NCBI GenBank assembly: GCA_021186555.1
Contig: JAJKFL010000008.1
Coordinates: 15,493,936-15,557,935, forward strand
Origin: Reticulitermes speratus
Taxonomy: Eukaryota > Arthropoda > Insecta > Blattodea > Rhinotermitidae
Direction of reading: 5' to 3'
DNA length: 64,000 nt
The position numbers and the translations under genes are program-made. The notes beneath the pieces were generated by a model. The model worked only from the letters and a program-made list of their open reading frames with translations. It was not told the origin of the DNA and did no database searches. Positions 19,560-32,500 of the stretch are shown one piece after another; the stretch's first letter is position 1; each line of letters starts with the position of its first letter.

Positions 19560-22020
19560 GTCGCTAAATAGTTTGATAAATCAAACCTTAAGATGCAACA
19601 GTACTCTTATTCACAGCAGCTGTAGTGGAGCCACAGGATATACAACTACCGGGATTAAGATCCTGAGCAATTCTAGGGTTGGGAAACAAGGGCCTTATAC
19701 GAAAATCGTTCCCTCTTAACATTTATCAATGTCAAACTTCCGTATCCCTTCACTAAACACAAAGATACTTAATAATGCTAGACGTAATGTCGTATAATAA
19801 GAGACATAAAATAATCACTGTACTATGGAAGGTAAAAAACTGGCTTAGGATAGCATTACAGACTTCCAAATATGAATCTCTTGGTGAGAAGAGACAGATA
19901 TCTTCCTCTGGAAGACACGTGGATACGCAAGATTAAATGCCACAGGTTGTGAGGATAGGGAAGGAAAAGCATGGGTATTTAAAATACATGTCTTGCAAAA
20001 GAGACGTTTGCTTGAGATGGTTATAATTTGTTAGCACCGAAAGGTTTGGTATTTTCATACTTGCCCAGCCTAGAGACTGAAATGGTTTCCCCACACGTTT
20101 AAACTGTTTACACGTGCTTTAAGAAGGGAATCGAAGACTGTATCACAATATTATTAAAGTTCAATGACTGGGTTATAGAAAAGGCAGACTCCAAAAGACG
20201 TCTGTGAGAATGGTACAAAATTTTTATTATTACAAAAACGTAATACTTCAAACATTAAGTCAATAATGTTGCTTCGAATACCATATATGTTTCACTCCAT
20301 TATTGCAAATTTGTTACGTGTAATTTTACATCATAAACAGCTACAGGTTTGGATACTACCATTCATGTTCAGGCTGACTGGCCTTTAAAAGCCTGGTAAT
20401 GCAGTGCACGTTGATTCGTTATAAAGCATCTGTACGGCCAAGTCATATAAAATTTTAAACAATTTTTCATAAATCCTACATAGTTATTAAAATAAGTGAA
20501 GCAACGTAATCTAGATTGGAGATAACTCAACGCATTTTCTCTTTGTGTGTCTTTCTTACTGCCACAACATAAGCACACACTGTCACTGTCACAGGGTGAT
20601 ATTCTAGTTATGATTCTGTTGTTTTAAAAATGTCCAATTGTTGTATTACGTTGTTAGTTATTTCTTATGATAGTGGGCTAGGCTAATCCACATCTTGTCT
20701 GTCTTTGAATTTATTGGTTTATGGTGATTACTGTTTCTTCTTGATAAACAACTACTTTATATTATAGTATGATTTATCGTTGGTATATACCAGTGTGTGT
20801 GTGTTGGTGCTAATTGCACACGAACTATGATCTAGTTGCCATGGTTTTAACAGCCTGAAAAATTATTTATGCCACAGATTGTACGTTTTATGTGGCTATT
20901 TTATGACTAGTTGAAGCGCATTTCATTTCTAATAATTTGTTTACATGCCATCGTGAATTTGACACGATAGTATCGAAACGCTGACCGTAGTTACGATGTA
21001 ACTACGTCCGTAAAATCTGTATTTTGATATTACTTGAAAGTAGAAAATGGCAACCTGACTCATCCCGTTGCGCTAAATATGTAAACAATGGATAGGCCTG
21101 CTTACTGGTTCCTTACGTACAACCAGAAGATGCAAAAATATTTTGTACCTTCTGCACTTATTCTGACTTACTTATGGAAAGAAAATAGGATTACAAAATC
21201 ACGTTCTTTTTGAGTACGTCTGACTTGAAAATGTGCCCTTTTTATCTTCTAACTCCCTCACATAATTACTTTTACGACACCTGGTATAAAAGTTGTGCCA
21301 CCAGACGTGAACCCAAAGCCGTACTAATCACCTTACTGAAATAAATAAAAACATGGCAGAGCAGGGCACGTGTGAAGTAGAAGAAAAGGGGGGCCTCACA
21401 AAATGTAGAGTACTGGAACAAAGTATGGCATTACATCTTGGAAAATATGCAAATTCTTTGGCGGTATTATTTTGTAGAATATAAAGTAAGAACATGGTTG
21501 CAGTTTGAAGATTCCGCTTCGCTGGCTATAACTGGCACACCATTGGTGCTAGGCAGGTGGAGTGAGGTTATTTATTTCCCATACAAGTAAATATACATAT
21601 CAGCACTTGGCTCTCAAACACACTGCATATAATTTCTTTCCTTGGAATAAGGGACTACATTTGACCCACTTCAAAATAAGGTAAAATTATGATTTTATTT
21701 TTTTTATCATCTTAAAACAAGAGCTTGGAAGATCAAAAAAGTCTAAGTCTAACGGTAACAATTCCCCATCTTAAAGCTAACTCAAATTCTTCGAGATTGC
21801 AGTTCTTATGGGTTAGTCAATAATTATTACAAAATTGATGAAAACCAGGCAGACGCATGTAGCATGAATAGGGAGATGAGAAACACACCATAATGGGCCG
21901 CGTGCACCTGCCCCAAAAACAGAGTTCAGTGCAGTGGCACTAGTATATATTTGCCTTCCATTAAGGACCAGGAATCTCTAAGAGATGAGGACAGTCAATT
22001 AGTATGTAGTATGATATAAG
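19560..22020. other. no gene recognised
   Basis: About 2.5 kb of AT-rich sequence without long frames, SINE boxes or repeats shared with the rest of the window. This is one of the least repetitive-looking stretches here. I cannot say whether it is intronic or intergenic. Confidence 0.35.
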
Positions 22021-22024
22021 ACGT

Positions 22025-22310
22025 AAAAAGGTAAAGCAATCCCATTACAGACCTGGACAGGCCCTTAGGGTTCCAGGAGGTTGAGGCTCCTAGATTTCTA
22101 GACAATCGGCACATGAAGGTGGTAAGGTTTTCAGCCCTAAGCACCGGTCGCCTTTACCCCCCAGGAAATATTCCTGGTACTCATTTCTGTTAGAGGCTAA
22201 GTCGACCCCAGGGCCATAGTGCGACCGAAAGGATTATGTGAATGAAAAATTCCAATGATACCATCGGGAATCGAACCCGCGTTCTTCCGGCTTGTAGCGC
22301 AGTGGCAAGA
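22025..22310 (-). mobile_element. tRNA-derived SINE, family C, 5' truncated
   Basis: Matches the copies at 23003 and 37279 almost throughout: minus-strand B box GGTTCGATTCCCGATGG, GGGGTCGACTTAGCCTCT, GGGGGGTAAAGGCGACCGG, and a tail end of GCTTTACCTTTT. The head breaks off in the anticodon/A-box region near 22310, where the other copies continue to GGTGGCGCAGTTGG. Confidence 0.75.
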
Positions 22311-23002
22311 AATCATGAATTATAAATATGTAACTTGTAACCACTTTCGCCTGAATTATTGTGTGGCAGCAGGCTACTAGAACCTGAAACGCAATTTTTA
22401 TTTTATGTTGCCTCTGAGGATTATGCTAGGGCAAGGACAAAGGAAAAGAAGGTCGAAAGGTGGTAGATGGAAGGTATTAACGGTAATAACAGCAAAGACG
22501 ACGCGGCGGCAGTGTACTAAGGAGAAGGGAACTGAGAAGCTTTCAGTTACCTTGGTAAAGCTTTCAGAATGCAACGTCTTCTTTTCATGAAGGCCTTACA
22601 GCAAGTACAGGGGTATAAGCTGAGGTTATAAAAATGCCGGCAATTAAGAGACCGCAAAGAGAACAATAAATCATAAGCCTATGAAAGCAGCGAGTAAACA
22701 GACACTCTGTGAGTTGAACTCAAAAAACTTGTATCGTGGCTCAGTTATGGATTTCCTCAATTTATACAGCTCTAAAGTTTAAACTACTTCTCTGGAGTAG
22801 AAAGCTAAGGGACACTCATTTATTCATGGGTACAGTTTACAAGGTGTCCTTACTTCGTAGTCAAACTTTTTGGGCTCCACAGAGATTAAGAGTAAACATT
22901 TAGGGCCAGTTATCATTGTGAAAAAATTCTCAATCCAGTTTCAAGATCGGTAACTGCCTACTGAAAGATGCATTTTTAGCCGAGTGCTAATTTTGAAAGA
23001 GG

Positions 23003-23316
23003 TAAAAGGTAAAGCAATCCCATTACAGGCCTGGACAGGCCCTTAGGTTTCCAGGAGGTTAAGGCGCCCAGATTTCTAGACAATCGGCACATGAAGGTGG
23101 TAAGGTTGTCAGCCCTAAGCACCGGTCGCCTTTACCCCCCAGGAAAGATTCCTGGTACTCATTTCTGTTAGAGGCTGAGTCGACCCCAGGGCCATAGTGC
23201 GACCGAAACGATTATGTCAATGAAATATTCCAGTGACACCATCGGGAATCGAACCCGCGACGTTCCGGTTTGTAGCGCAGTGCCTCAACCAACTGCGCCA
23301 CCGCGTGCCCCCAATT
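23003..23316 (-). mobile_element. tRNA-derived SINE, family C, complete
   Basis: 314 bp. The head has A box TGGCGCAGTTGGTTGAGG and B box GGTTCGATTCC. It is flanked by a 12-bp duplication with one mismatch (22991-23002 TTTTGAAAGAGG, 23317-23328 TTTTGAAATAGG). Its length equals that of the copy at 37279-37592. The central block and TTTACC-type 3' end are shared with family A, although the rest of the body differs. Confidence 0.85.
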
Positions 23317-23329
23317 TTTTGAAATAGGA

Positions 23330-24810
23330 GACCAAGTAAATAAGAGTGTGTACCCTATTTTAAGGTACCTATCTGGAATAGAAATATCGGAGGGTACGAT
23401 TTAAAAAGGGTTATTATTTCGAAGTCAAAACTTCAGTCTCCTTGGAGTTTACAAGTAAAAATTAAGGGTCTTTTTCATCTTGAGAAGAGGTTATCAATTA
23501 AATGTCAAGGACAATTAATGTTTTATTCAACGACGTGTGTTAAACTGACTGATAATTATGGACTCGGAAGGCACGTAAGGAGGAGTCTGTGGCCAGTTTT
23601 AAGTTAATCGTCTTTTCCCGGTAATGACAGTAAAAATGAGTTATTATATGAAAGCTTACAGTAAGGAGACTCAGCCTCGGATCTTCTAAATACAGATCAT
23701 TAGTATATAACTACACGCTTTGAGGGCAGATATGTACCCATTTGTGTTGGATCTGTGAATTATTAAGCTACAGGGTGTAACAACTGTATTGAACTTCTAT
23801 CCTTCTCAACTTAGATCTGAATACATTTCAAAATAAGTTATTTCTTAGACGCTAATTTATATAGCCATCAGAGATAAACTAAAATTTACCTGTTTGAATG
23901 CGATTTGTCATTTTTGCTTATTGAATTGGTAAAGGGTGAATATAAATGTTCGTGGTTCATTTTATATATCAAGTTTAGTTTTGTCTAATTAATTAACTGC
24001 TCAGACCGAAATAAATCTTGAGAAGAAGATACGTAATTCCTCGTCTGAACAAAACATTTTTTTTACTTTTACGTAACTCGAAATTTTAAAACCACCTTCA
24101 CACCTACCGGCCACTGAAATATATCCTAAGCTAGAAAAAGCCCAACTTTTTCACCCAAGTAATCTCCCCTATAAATGACGAAAAATTTATTGATCAAATA
24201 AGTGATTAGCGCTTCGTCAATAAAGACTTCGCTTTACGGATTGCATTAAGAATTTGTAATTCAATTTAAATAAATCTTGTGTCAGCTCTATAATTTGTAC
24301 GATGAAGAAAAATTCATTAGGTTTGCTGGGAATTTGTATAAAGGTCCATGACACTTCAGACTCAATAATCCTGAGTGGTTTCCAACGCGCCTTCCTCTCT
24401 TAAGAATCTTGCCTACTCAAGGGATTGGGGAGCATCAAGCCAACATGAGCGGTTTGAAGGAAGAACTCTACATCTTCGTTACTATACACGAGTTAGTCTA
24501 CAAATATCCTAAAAACAGTTAAAATGGAAGAAAACAAAGTAAAAAAATCGTGTTGAATTTTACGAAGACAAAGTGTATAAATCCATCTATTGAAAGCAAT
24601 TTAAAAGAGAGGTCTTGAATATTTTTTTTCTTTAAAACAAAATATCCCCAGTTCAAAGATTCTGAAGACAAGGTACAGGGAAATTCCACATGATATGGGA
24701 GGTTGGGATGGTTGTCAGATGAAAAGAAAAGAGCGTTATTTGTGTCTGAATTAGGCAAGTATTTCTCCACATCTTTCCAGCTACACTCGTAATGTTGCTG
24801 ATTACCTGTT
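23330..24810. other. no gene recognised
   Basis: AT-rich sequence with no persuasive frame or repeat. The 83-codon minus frame near 24519-24770 shows no motif. Confidence 0.35.
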
Positions 24811-24819
24811 AAAGTCTTC

Positions 24820-25000
24820 CCTTCCTTCCGTCCGTCTGTCTGTGGGCAAGAAGTATTCGAGAACAGCGGGAAGGATTTTCATGAAATATCATGTTGAGGT
24901 GTCTAATAATACCTGTCTAGCAAGTTCAATTTTCATAAAGATTAGACAGACTTCGTGACACTTCACGTGCGTTTCTGCGTCAAACCTGAGAATATGTTGT
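24820..25000 (+). repeat. GTCT-tract-associated repeat, diverged
   Basis: CCGTCCGTCTGTCTGTGGGC is followed by GGATTTTCATGAAATATCAT and 'attttcataaagattagaca', the motif order of the 42.4- and 57.6-kb elements. Strongly diverged and short. Confidence 0.4.
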
Positions 25001-25284
25001 AATTTTTACCCGAATATAAATATTTTGCACAACCTTTACAGAGATAAACCAAACATAATTTTCATATTCGGTGCGTGCTTGCCGTATGTCACACAGTTAG
25101 GAGCTAATTAAACAAGAGTTATGCCACTTGAACATTGCAAAATTCTGTCATTCAACAATAAACAATAGTCTAAAGCACACTGGGTACTGTACATTCCACC
25201 TACAATGACATTAACAAACTGCATTTTGCTAAATTAAAGGCTGGATATATATCGAGCTAACAATAATAGATCCAAAACAATACT

Positions 25285-25600
25285 TTTTTGTGCTGTTGTA
25301 TCTTTGATCTGTAAGTTATAATTTGTTGTGCTGTATTTTCTTTGATCTGAGAGCTAAACATTTTTGTGTTGTATATGTAATCTACTTTCTGCTGTGATGT
25401 TCTGTCCCTGACCTGTAAGTTACAGTCATTTGAGTCCTTCCACATTTTTATATTTCGTTGCTTTGTTCTGTATTTGATCTCTAAGTTACCCTTCGTTATA
25501 CTGTTCTATATTCTAACTGTAAATTATACCTTGCTGTGTAGTTCTGTCTTTGGTCTGTAAGTTGTAATTTGCTCTTCTATTCTAATACCATACAGCATTA
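25285..25600 (+). repeat. degenerate tandem repeat, about 50-bp unit
   Basis: The block TTTGATCTGTAAGTTATAAT, or a variant of it, recurs about every 48-60 bp: near 25311, 25350, 25410, 25475, 25515 and 25553, each preceded by GTTCTGT or GCTGT. At least six units are visible. It is a small, old minisatellite with no open frame of note. The units are not separated by unique spacers, so it is not a CRISPR-like array. Confidence 0.6.
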
Positions 25601-28490
25601 ATCATTTAAATTAAAAAATTTTGATATTACTGTATGGCAAAACTGTTTTTATTTACTTCCAATCTCCATAAACTAATTACTTAAATCTCTACATTAATCC
25701 TAGCGCCTCTCGTCTCTACTTCCTAATACGATATTACTGGTCTATCGCAACTTCCCCTGAACTCATGTCAGGAGCGTATACAGCTCAGAGCTTGATAGCA
25801 CTCTGGTCTCGATGCTTGGGCGACTTCATAGCAAGATTAAATATCTTCCAGCAACCTCCCCTGTTGAAAACCCTGTGTGAAAGTTTGAAGGTATTAAGAA
25901 GTACTTATGGGTCTGGTTTAGAACTGTGAATGACGTCATTATCAAGTTAAGGGCTTGCAAACGGCGATTGTAAACTGGGCCCAATTTGGAAATTTTGTTA
26001 TAAGCTTCTCCGGACAAAACATTTTCTAAAGTGACTGGTAAGTTGCGCAGTGAGTGTGTATTATAAGTAACAATGTTACATATTCCTTGTACGCGCATTT
26101 GCATCCCTGAGGAATGCACGTTTAAATCGCTGCCACTGTCTGTCTGTGTGTGTACAAAGGCCTGATAAGTTCTTAACTTATTTTTCATAGCACCTGATAA
26201 GTAAGCTTACTTATAATTAAAAAGCGAGTGAAATCATTCGATTTATTAGGCCGTGCTTGCCTTTCCGGGCTCACGCACGTATAGGGTCTTTATTTAATTT
26301 GACTACCCACACGCGTCACGCAGCGTTAAGAGAGACTTATAGCTTTATCTTATGATGCAAAAACACTTTGTCTGGATGTCAAGATTCAGCAGTATGGAAA
26401 ACAGCAGATAATGTATTTATTGGAGAGCCATGTATATCCGAACTAATGGGAGCATTTTATTTTTTTGAGAGATTTGGTGTTTTCACCGTAGGTAATGTCA
26501 AAAATAGCGACGTCTGTGGTGTGGCGTCATGTATCCTGTACGAAATTTACCAAATATTTAAGGGATTTACTAAGTCATTATTTAAAGTTTTACCGTGAAG
26601 ATGGAGAGAGATGAATTCCTCAGGAAGGCTAGAATTCAATTAACAGTCTACATAGCTTTACATATCAGAAGGCCAAAGACCACCCATTTTTTGATGTGCA
26701 GATTCCTTATATGATGAGGTTCTGTTGTGAAAAATGATAAAGTCTTATTTAACATCACCGTAAAACAGAGTAGGCTATAGGATCTACATGTAACTGACAG
26801 GAAAATAAGCACTTCCCCCCAACAACTTTTAACTTAGAACCACGACAAAAAATTAACAAAAGTCCGTCAGCAGCTTCACAGGATAAGCTTGCGAGACAAA
26901 ATAACTGTCCAGTGTAATATAATTTTATTCACTCCGTGCAAAATAAAACATATGTAAAACTGTACATGGAAGTGCTTGACTTTTCTAACATACTATTACA
27001 CATTCCTTCAATCAATTAGTCTTAAATATGAAAACGTGATAATTACATATATGGAATTAATGCAAGAACTTTTAGTAATTCGGCTATCGGTAATACATAC
27101 ACGAGGTTCAATAGAAATCCACTAAAATTTTAGTGCGCGAATTTGAGAATATGAGACCATCAGTTAGGCGTATGTGTAGATGGGAAGAGAATATTCAGAT
27201 GGATCTTTAATAAATGAGATGTGAAAATTCAGGTGGCTGAAGATATGGTCCACTTTATTCACAATAATGACACCCACCAACTGACATACTAAATACAAGC
27301 CACACAATGGTGACATTTACAGTTGCTATGATGACACGCCTTTGTTAAGTTGAGCTACATAACTGCGCCACACGTGTTTGCTTGGGGCATCTGCGTCAGT
27401 ATTGTAACACAGTCATGGTCATGCTCTTGTGGCTACGTGATGCTGTCTGCACTAGGGGAGAAGCCGAGTATTCTTCTTTGGGCAGTCCACGTATATATAA
27501 AGAACAATGAATTAAATTGAGTTACATAAATTATATGAATGCAAAAGGGGAAATGTACATAACGGAAAGCTCATTACAAAGGGCGCAAAGTCATAAATGA
27601 AAACAGTGGGACTAAAACGTACTTGGAGTGTGAAGATTAGGTTCAAAATTATGCAAGATGAGAATACAAAGGCGCTGGAATGGCGGGCAAGTGGGGTAGG
27701 CAATAAAAATACTTTACAAGACAACTGCCGTGTGTAATAGAACAAAAAATCGGAGATAACGCCACAAAACATACAATAAAGAAACATGTGGGATAAAAGG
27801 GAAAATCTGTAGCGAAGAAGAAAACGACACGGTTACCGAAAAACAGAGATAGTATTTAATAGTTCAAACACGTAGCAATAACATGCGCACTAGATAGAAG
27901 AAGTAAAACAAACGAATGAAAGAACAAAAAACTGTGCAACAGTAATTAATGTGCTGAACAGAATCAAGTATAAAAAATAATCGAATCAAACTAAAAAGAA
28001 TGTTCGATCATCTGGTTTTCTGCAGAGAGAAACTTTTGTTTTACTAAGTGAAAAAGTGAAGATTCAAGAAGTAATTCCCAACTCAATGAATCTCAGAACC
28101 AATTCGTAACTTTCGACAGAGAAGCTGGATATATTCTGTGATTAAAACGACTTTTCTTATTCATATAACACAAAAACTATTGCAGTGACTTTGCATTAAC
28201 TTTCAAACTTACATTCCTTTGGTGGATTTTTCTCTCTGAAATTGATAAGAGAAGGTGAAGAGTTGATGTAGTGCAGAATATACTTGCATATGTTGGGTAA
28301 AAATTGTTTTTATGGCAGATTTAACGATGCTATACCAGTAAATTAATACTAAAACTAATGTGAATCATACTGAATTTTAGCAACACCATTATTCCACAAA
28401 ACATAAAAAATACTAAACCTATAAAAACAGAAAAAGTAGTTTAAACGGATCTAACAGTAATAAATAAGATATTCATTGATATAATCTACT
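25601..28490. other. no gene recognised; one LINE-tail trace
   Basis: The only repeat trace is near 27170-27235, where 'gtgtagatgggaagagaata' and 'cagatggatctttaat' parallel the [15 protein letters not shown] coding stretch of the TTAG-tailed LINE. The 120-codon minus frame at 25826-26188 and the 76-codon plus frame at 26368-26598 show no recognisable domain. Confidence 0.35.
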
Positions 28491-28504
28491 TGAAGACTCA
28501 AGTT

Positions 28505-28600
28505 TCACGGAATGATGTCATGTATAGTGGTAAATAGTAACAGACGTTTCGAAGGAGCTTGCTACCTCCATTTTCACGATCCAAAGACCCCGCCTGTTCA
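28505..28600 (-). repeat. decayed hammerhead-family fragment
   Basis: Minus strand: GTGAAAATGGAGGTAGC...CTCCTTCGAAACGTCTG, with stem II GGAG/CTCC kept and the first box changed to GTGAAAA. The flank 'ttactatttaccactataca' fits the family. A (TA)n run at 28634-28664 lies next to it. Confidence 0.45.
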
Positions 28601-28712
28601 AATCCATAGAACGTTCTAAGATGGTTCGTATTATATATATATTATATATATATATATATATATAAGAAAAAAATGTTATTTGCACTAATGTAAAGTTACA
28701 GTTACAGACTAG

Positions 28713-28980
28713 GTAAAGGTTCTCCCTAGAACAGGCCATGAAGGTACAGAGGAATAGTAGAGGTATAGCTCTACTCTTTCTTTAACCCTGGCATTAGATG
28801 GGGTGGGTGGTCAATTCCACGCCCCGGCCGCTTTACCTCCGGGAAAGAGACCCGGTACCCATTTTATAGTAGGCTGGATGGACCCCAGGGCCTGTCTGGA
28901 CGGCTGCGAAAAATCTCGCCCCCACCGGGATTAGATCCCCTGAGCATCCAGCCCGTAGCGCGTCGCTATACCGACTACGG
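28713..28980 (-). mobile_element. tRNA-derived SINE, family A
   Basis: Minus-strand head GTAGTCGGTATAGCGACGCG and B-box-like GGATCTAATCCCGG. The body has CCGTCCAGACAGGCCC, GGGGTCCATCCAGCCT, GGAGGTAAAGCGGCCGGGGC and GACCACCCACC, ending CTAGGGAGAACCTTTACC. Good preservation; the target duplication is not clear. Confidence 0.75.
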
Positions 28981-29559
28981 TAAACACGGACCAAGGAGTC
29001 GAAGGAGAAAATCTGTCCGAGTTTCGTATCTCGTAACTAAGCATAAAATCAGAATAAGCAGACTCATTCGCGACTGCATGCCTTTCCAAAACAAACTATT
29101 CTGAATCGAGGAACACCGACACCAATTTCGAAGCTGGAACCGACAATAACGATGTGATATGTTACGAGAAACTGATAATGCTTCCATCGTGAGCGGGTTA
29201 CGCCCCGGTTGCAGTGTTGTCTGTGAGGCAAGCGTTCAGTCCAAAGAAAGAGTTGAGCATCGATCGTGTCTTCTATGACGTAGGATCTGAGGTTGAAGAA
29301 ACAGTTGGGCATAGAGCACATAATAAAACGTATCAAAACTAGATGGCAGAATTCATGCAGATTAAATTAACTTTCGGTTTGCTAAGAATAAAGACACGGC
29401 TGATAAAAGAGGTGGTGGAATTGTGCGTGAATAATCTGGCTACCCGTCATAAGGCGCGCACGTGGCTTGTAGTATTGTAATGGCGGCATACTCTCTCTAG
29501 AAAATGCAAGTACTAGAAGAACTATGTGGAAATTAGAAAGACATATTCCACGCTACATC

Positions 29560-29625
29560 ATGTAACTTAACCTAACCTGATGCATTCTGACAACGGAACA
29601 TAACCTAAACTCACCTAACCCTTAC
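29560..29625. repeat. CCTAA-rich stretch
   Basis: TTAACCTAACCT, ATAACCTAAA and CACCTAACCC occur within 60 bp. The insect telomere repeat is TTAGG/CCTAA, but here the units are scattered and irregular. It may be an old interstitial patch or simply low complexity. Confidence 0.25.
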
Positions 29626-29637
29626 CAAAATTGATGT

Positions 29638-29899
29638 TTTTTTTTCCAATGGCTCGACAGCCCCTTGGGGCCTAGGCCGCCTCATTTTTCGAGGCTTCAC
29701 GATCACACACTTTAGACACACGTCACTCGGTAGGACTCCTCTGGACGAGGGACCAGCCCGTCGCAGAGACCTCTACCTGACAACACACAACACTCACAAG
29801 AGACAGACATCCATGCCCCCGGCGGGATTCGAACCCACAATCCCAGTAAGCGAGTGGCCGTAATCCCACACCTTAGACCGCGCGGCCACTGCGATCGGC
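29638..29899 (-). mobile_element. tRNA-derived SINE, family B, complete
   Basis: A 12-bp duplication with one mismatch, AAAAYTGATGTT (29626-29637 and 29900-29911), fixes the ends at 262 bp. On the minus strand the head is GCCGATCGCAGTGGCCGCG, with B box GGGTTCGAATCCCGCCG. The body has GTCTGTCTCTTGTGAGTGTT and CAGAGGAGTCCTACCGAGTG, then CCCCAAGGGGCTGTCGAGCC and a poly-A tail. Family B therefore ends in A(n), unlike the TTTACC-ended families A and C. Confidence 0.85.
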
Positions 29900-30004
29900 A
29901 AAACTGATGTTACCGAATGAAATATAAAGCAAAAGAAGGCACATTCAAGTAACCAATAAATAGGAGCAAATTCATCCAGAAGAGCATGCGCAGAAAAATC
30001 TAAG

Positions 30005-30070
30005 TGTAAGAACATCGGATCGATGACCCCTTATTTCAACAGACGTTTCCGGAGTGGAGGACTGCTTTTT
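30005..30070 (-). repeat. decayed hammerhead-family fragment
   Basis: Minus strand CTCCACTCCGGAAACGTCTG keeps GGAAACGTCTG of the family and part of stem II. No intact core. Confidence 0.35.
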
Positions 30071-30659
30071 TCACAACTCTTCAAAACAGGATAGAAATTC
30101 GGTGTCCTAAATGAAAAACCTACATCGACATAACTGACGACGGCATCGTACTTACAGCCGACGACAGCCATGTAATACATCACTAGGACACTGATGCCAA
30201 TACGTGTGTCCTTCTATCGTGTCTCTAAGCAGAGCAGCTTTATTGCATAGAAAGACTGTATACGCCGGGTCACCCCGCGACAGTTGCCACGCTCACGGAC
30301 AAGAAAATTCTACACCCTGTGTTACAGTACCAAAGCGCATGGGTTCATGAGATACTGAATACCGAAAAATACTAATTCACGTTAAGGGCACAATATGTCA
30401 TAGAGAAACGGCGGTTATAAACGGTTTTGTAGTGCTGAATCAATCTATAAGCTACGCTCTTTGTTATCTCAGCAATAATTTGGTTAATATACTATCACTC
30501 TGCGACTCCAAGGCCGTGAACAACAGGGCTTGCTTATTTACTTCCTATTTCACCACTTTCTCAGTAACTCACACTACACAGCGTGTAAGATCACTGGCTA
30601 ATAATAAGGTTGAAAGGCTGAGGATGTTAGCTGTTGTGGTCCCACTTAGTGTCTGTTCT

Positions 30660-30790
30660 GGAATTTTCTGGACAGACTGAGAAAACCCGAGAGAAATTCG
30701 GGATGACTACTCATCGGGCAGAGAGTTGAGACCGGGAACTCCCCAGTACGAGGCAGGAGTGCTACCTACTGTACTGCGACGCCCAGTGGT
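30660..30790 (-). repeat. tRNA-like SINE fragment
   Basis: Minus strand GTAGGTAGCACTCCTGCCTC resembles an A-box arm and GGTCTCAACTC a weak B box. The following TTTCTCTCGGGTTTTCTCAG recalls the body of insect SINEs that contain a CCGGGTTTTCCC-type block. It does not match families A-C. Confidence 0.35.
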
Positions 30791-31077
30791 AATTACGAGT
30801 AATCAAACTTGGCTGCAAAGTTCCCATTATAAAATTTCTCGGATGTTTATGGACGTGACCTTACCTACACCCTGAGCGAGATGAATCCAGCCAACACACC
30901 CATATCCTATTTCTTTAAGTCCTATTCTAGTAAATAAACACTATTATTGCTTAAGTAGAACTGTACAGAAATAAGAAAAGTCTGAATCATGAATGTGTGC
31001 TTTGTGTAGTTTAACCATAAAGCAAAGCTAAATTTGTCCCTCTGCAGGCAATGAAGTTATACGGGCATTATTAATCT

Positions 31078-31165
31078 CGATATTAGATAGGGGTAAGTTG
31101 TCAGCTTTACGCACCAGTCGCGTTACCCCCAGAAAAAGTCCATGCTACCCATTGTAGAGAAGGTA
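31078..31165 (-). mobile_element. SINE core fragment between families A and C
   Basis: Minus strand ACAATGGGTAGCATGGAC, CTGGGGGTAACGCGACTGG, TGCGTAAAGCTGACAACTTA and CCCCTATCTAATATCGAG. CAATGGGTA and CATCTARxxxCGAG are family A traits; GGGGGTAACGCGACYGGTGC and GCTGACAACYT are family C traits. Only the central part is present. Confidence 0.5.
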
Positions 31166-31447
31166 AATAATAATAATAATAATAATAAAGATAATAAAAG
31201 GAGACCACTTGGAAGAACCAGGCGTAGATGGGAGGATAATATTAAAATGGATCTTCAAGAAGTGGGATGGGGGGGCGTGGACTGGATTGATATGGCACAG
31301 GATATGGACAGGTGGCGGGCTCTTGTGAGTGCGGTAATGAACCTTCGGGTTCCATAAAACGCGGGGAATTTCTTGAATAGCTGACGACCTGTTAGCTTCT
31401 CAAGAAGGACTCTGCTCCATGGAGTTAGTTAATTAGTTAGTTAGTTA
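31163..31447 (+). mobile_element. 3' end of TTAG-tailed LINE, best copy
   Basis: After a (TAA)n run (31163-31190) an open segment encodes [36 protein letters not shown] and MNLRVP, then a stop at about 31355. The 3' UTR is AACGCGGGGAATTTCTTG, GACCTGTTAGCTTCTCAAG, GCTCCATGGAG and a (TTAG)n tail to about 31447. The C-terminal peptide is the basic R/W-rich end found in many arthropod non-LTR reverse transcriptases. The endonuclease and polymerase domains are missing through 5' truncation. Other pieces lie at 3085, 8977, 50195, 57170 and 60648. Confidence 0.75.
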
Positions 31448-32425
31448 GTTATTATTATTACTATTTTGTATGACTGCCGACACAAAATTCTTACAGGGTT
31501 GCCTGCAAAGCGATGCATATAAACTAAGCTGGGGATGCTATATCAGATCATTATGACGCAAAGCATCTGACAAACTTAAATGTGAAGATATATTTTCAGT
31601 TCCCATTAATTAATTAAAATCATTTACTTCAATTTTGACTTCCGTCTAATCCTTCAGTACGCTACTGCATTTAAATGACTAAATAAATCTATGCTATTAA
31701 TTAGTTTTGACTTTACGCACAAACGTCTGGCATAATTTTAGTTTCGAATAAGTAGAAAAAAAGGCATTAGGACACAAAATGGAGTGGGAAATAACTAAAT
31801 GTTTTAAAATATTCGCTAATGATATAATTCGCGATGTGTATGCGCAAAAGCCAGAGTTTTTTTTTTTTTTTTGCATTTTCCGCCATTCAAAAACATATTC
31901 AGTGGTCGGATTTGGATTGAGACACACACACACACACACACACAAAAGCAGGAGCGAGTTGTTATTTAATTCTGGTTAAAAGAGAAAGAAATGAAAAAAT
32001 ATATGACAAGCGGACCTCCTGCAACACAATGTCCTTGGCATGTATGGGTCTGGGAGGAAGGGGTTAGGGTTGTGTATGTTACAGTGAGAGGCAAAAGGGA
32101 TTGGGGTGGAAAACAGTTGGGCCTTAATTTGCTCGCGCATTAGAGGTAAAGCGTGGGTTTTGGGAAGCAAAGAAGGGAGGCAAGTAGGGTGAGATTAGAG
32201 TTTACAGGGGCGAAAGAAAGAATCTTATGCATGCGCTTGCTGAACTAATAGCCAACATCAGCTTCCTGATGTATTTTAAAGACACTGGTCTATATATAAA
32301 CGACGGCATTGATTCATTACCTAATTACTCCTTAGGACCTACTATATAGTTACCAGGGTAACAACGTCGTTACTAAGGCACTGTTTGCTTCCTGAACAGC
32401 TTTATCATAAATCTTATTCAACGAA
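31448..32425. other. no gene; simple repeats
   Basis: Poly-T (about 31858-31872) and (AC)n (31921-31944) tracts; nothing else recognised. Confidence 0.35.
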
Positions 32426-32500
32426 AGTTACCTCCCCAAGTCGGAGATCGACCCCACAAAACGGCCTTACCAATAAGCCACGTCGTCTGCAGGAGTGAAT
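32425..32500 (-). repeat. tRNA-like fragment
   Basis: Minus strand GTGGCTTATTGGTAAGG resembles an A box and GGGGTCGATCTCCG a B box, about 30 bp apart. Probably a SINE head; no known body follows. Confidence 0.35.

Noticed and set aside
25285..25600. CRISPR-like array
   Set aside because: Units are degenerate and contiguous, with no unique spacers, and the DNA is eukaryotic.
29560..29625. Interstitial telomere array
   Set aside because: CCTAA units are scattered and few; no tandem run.
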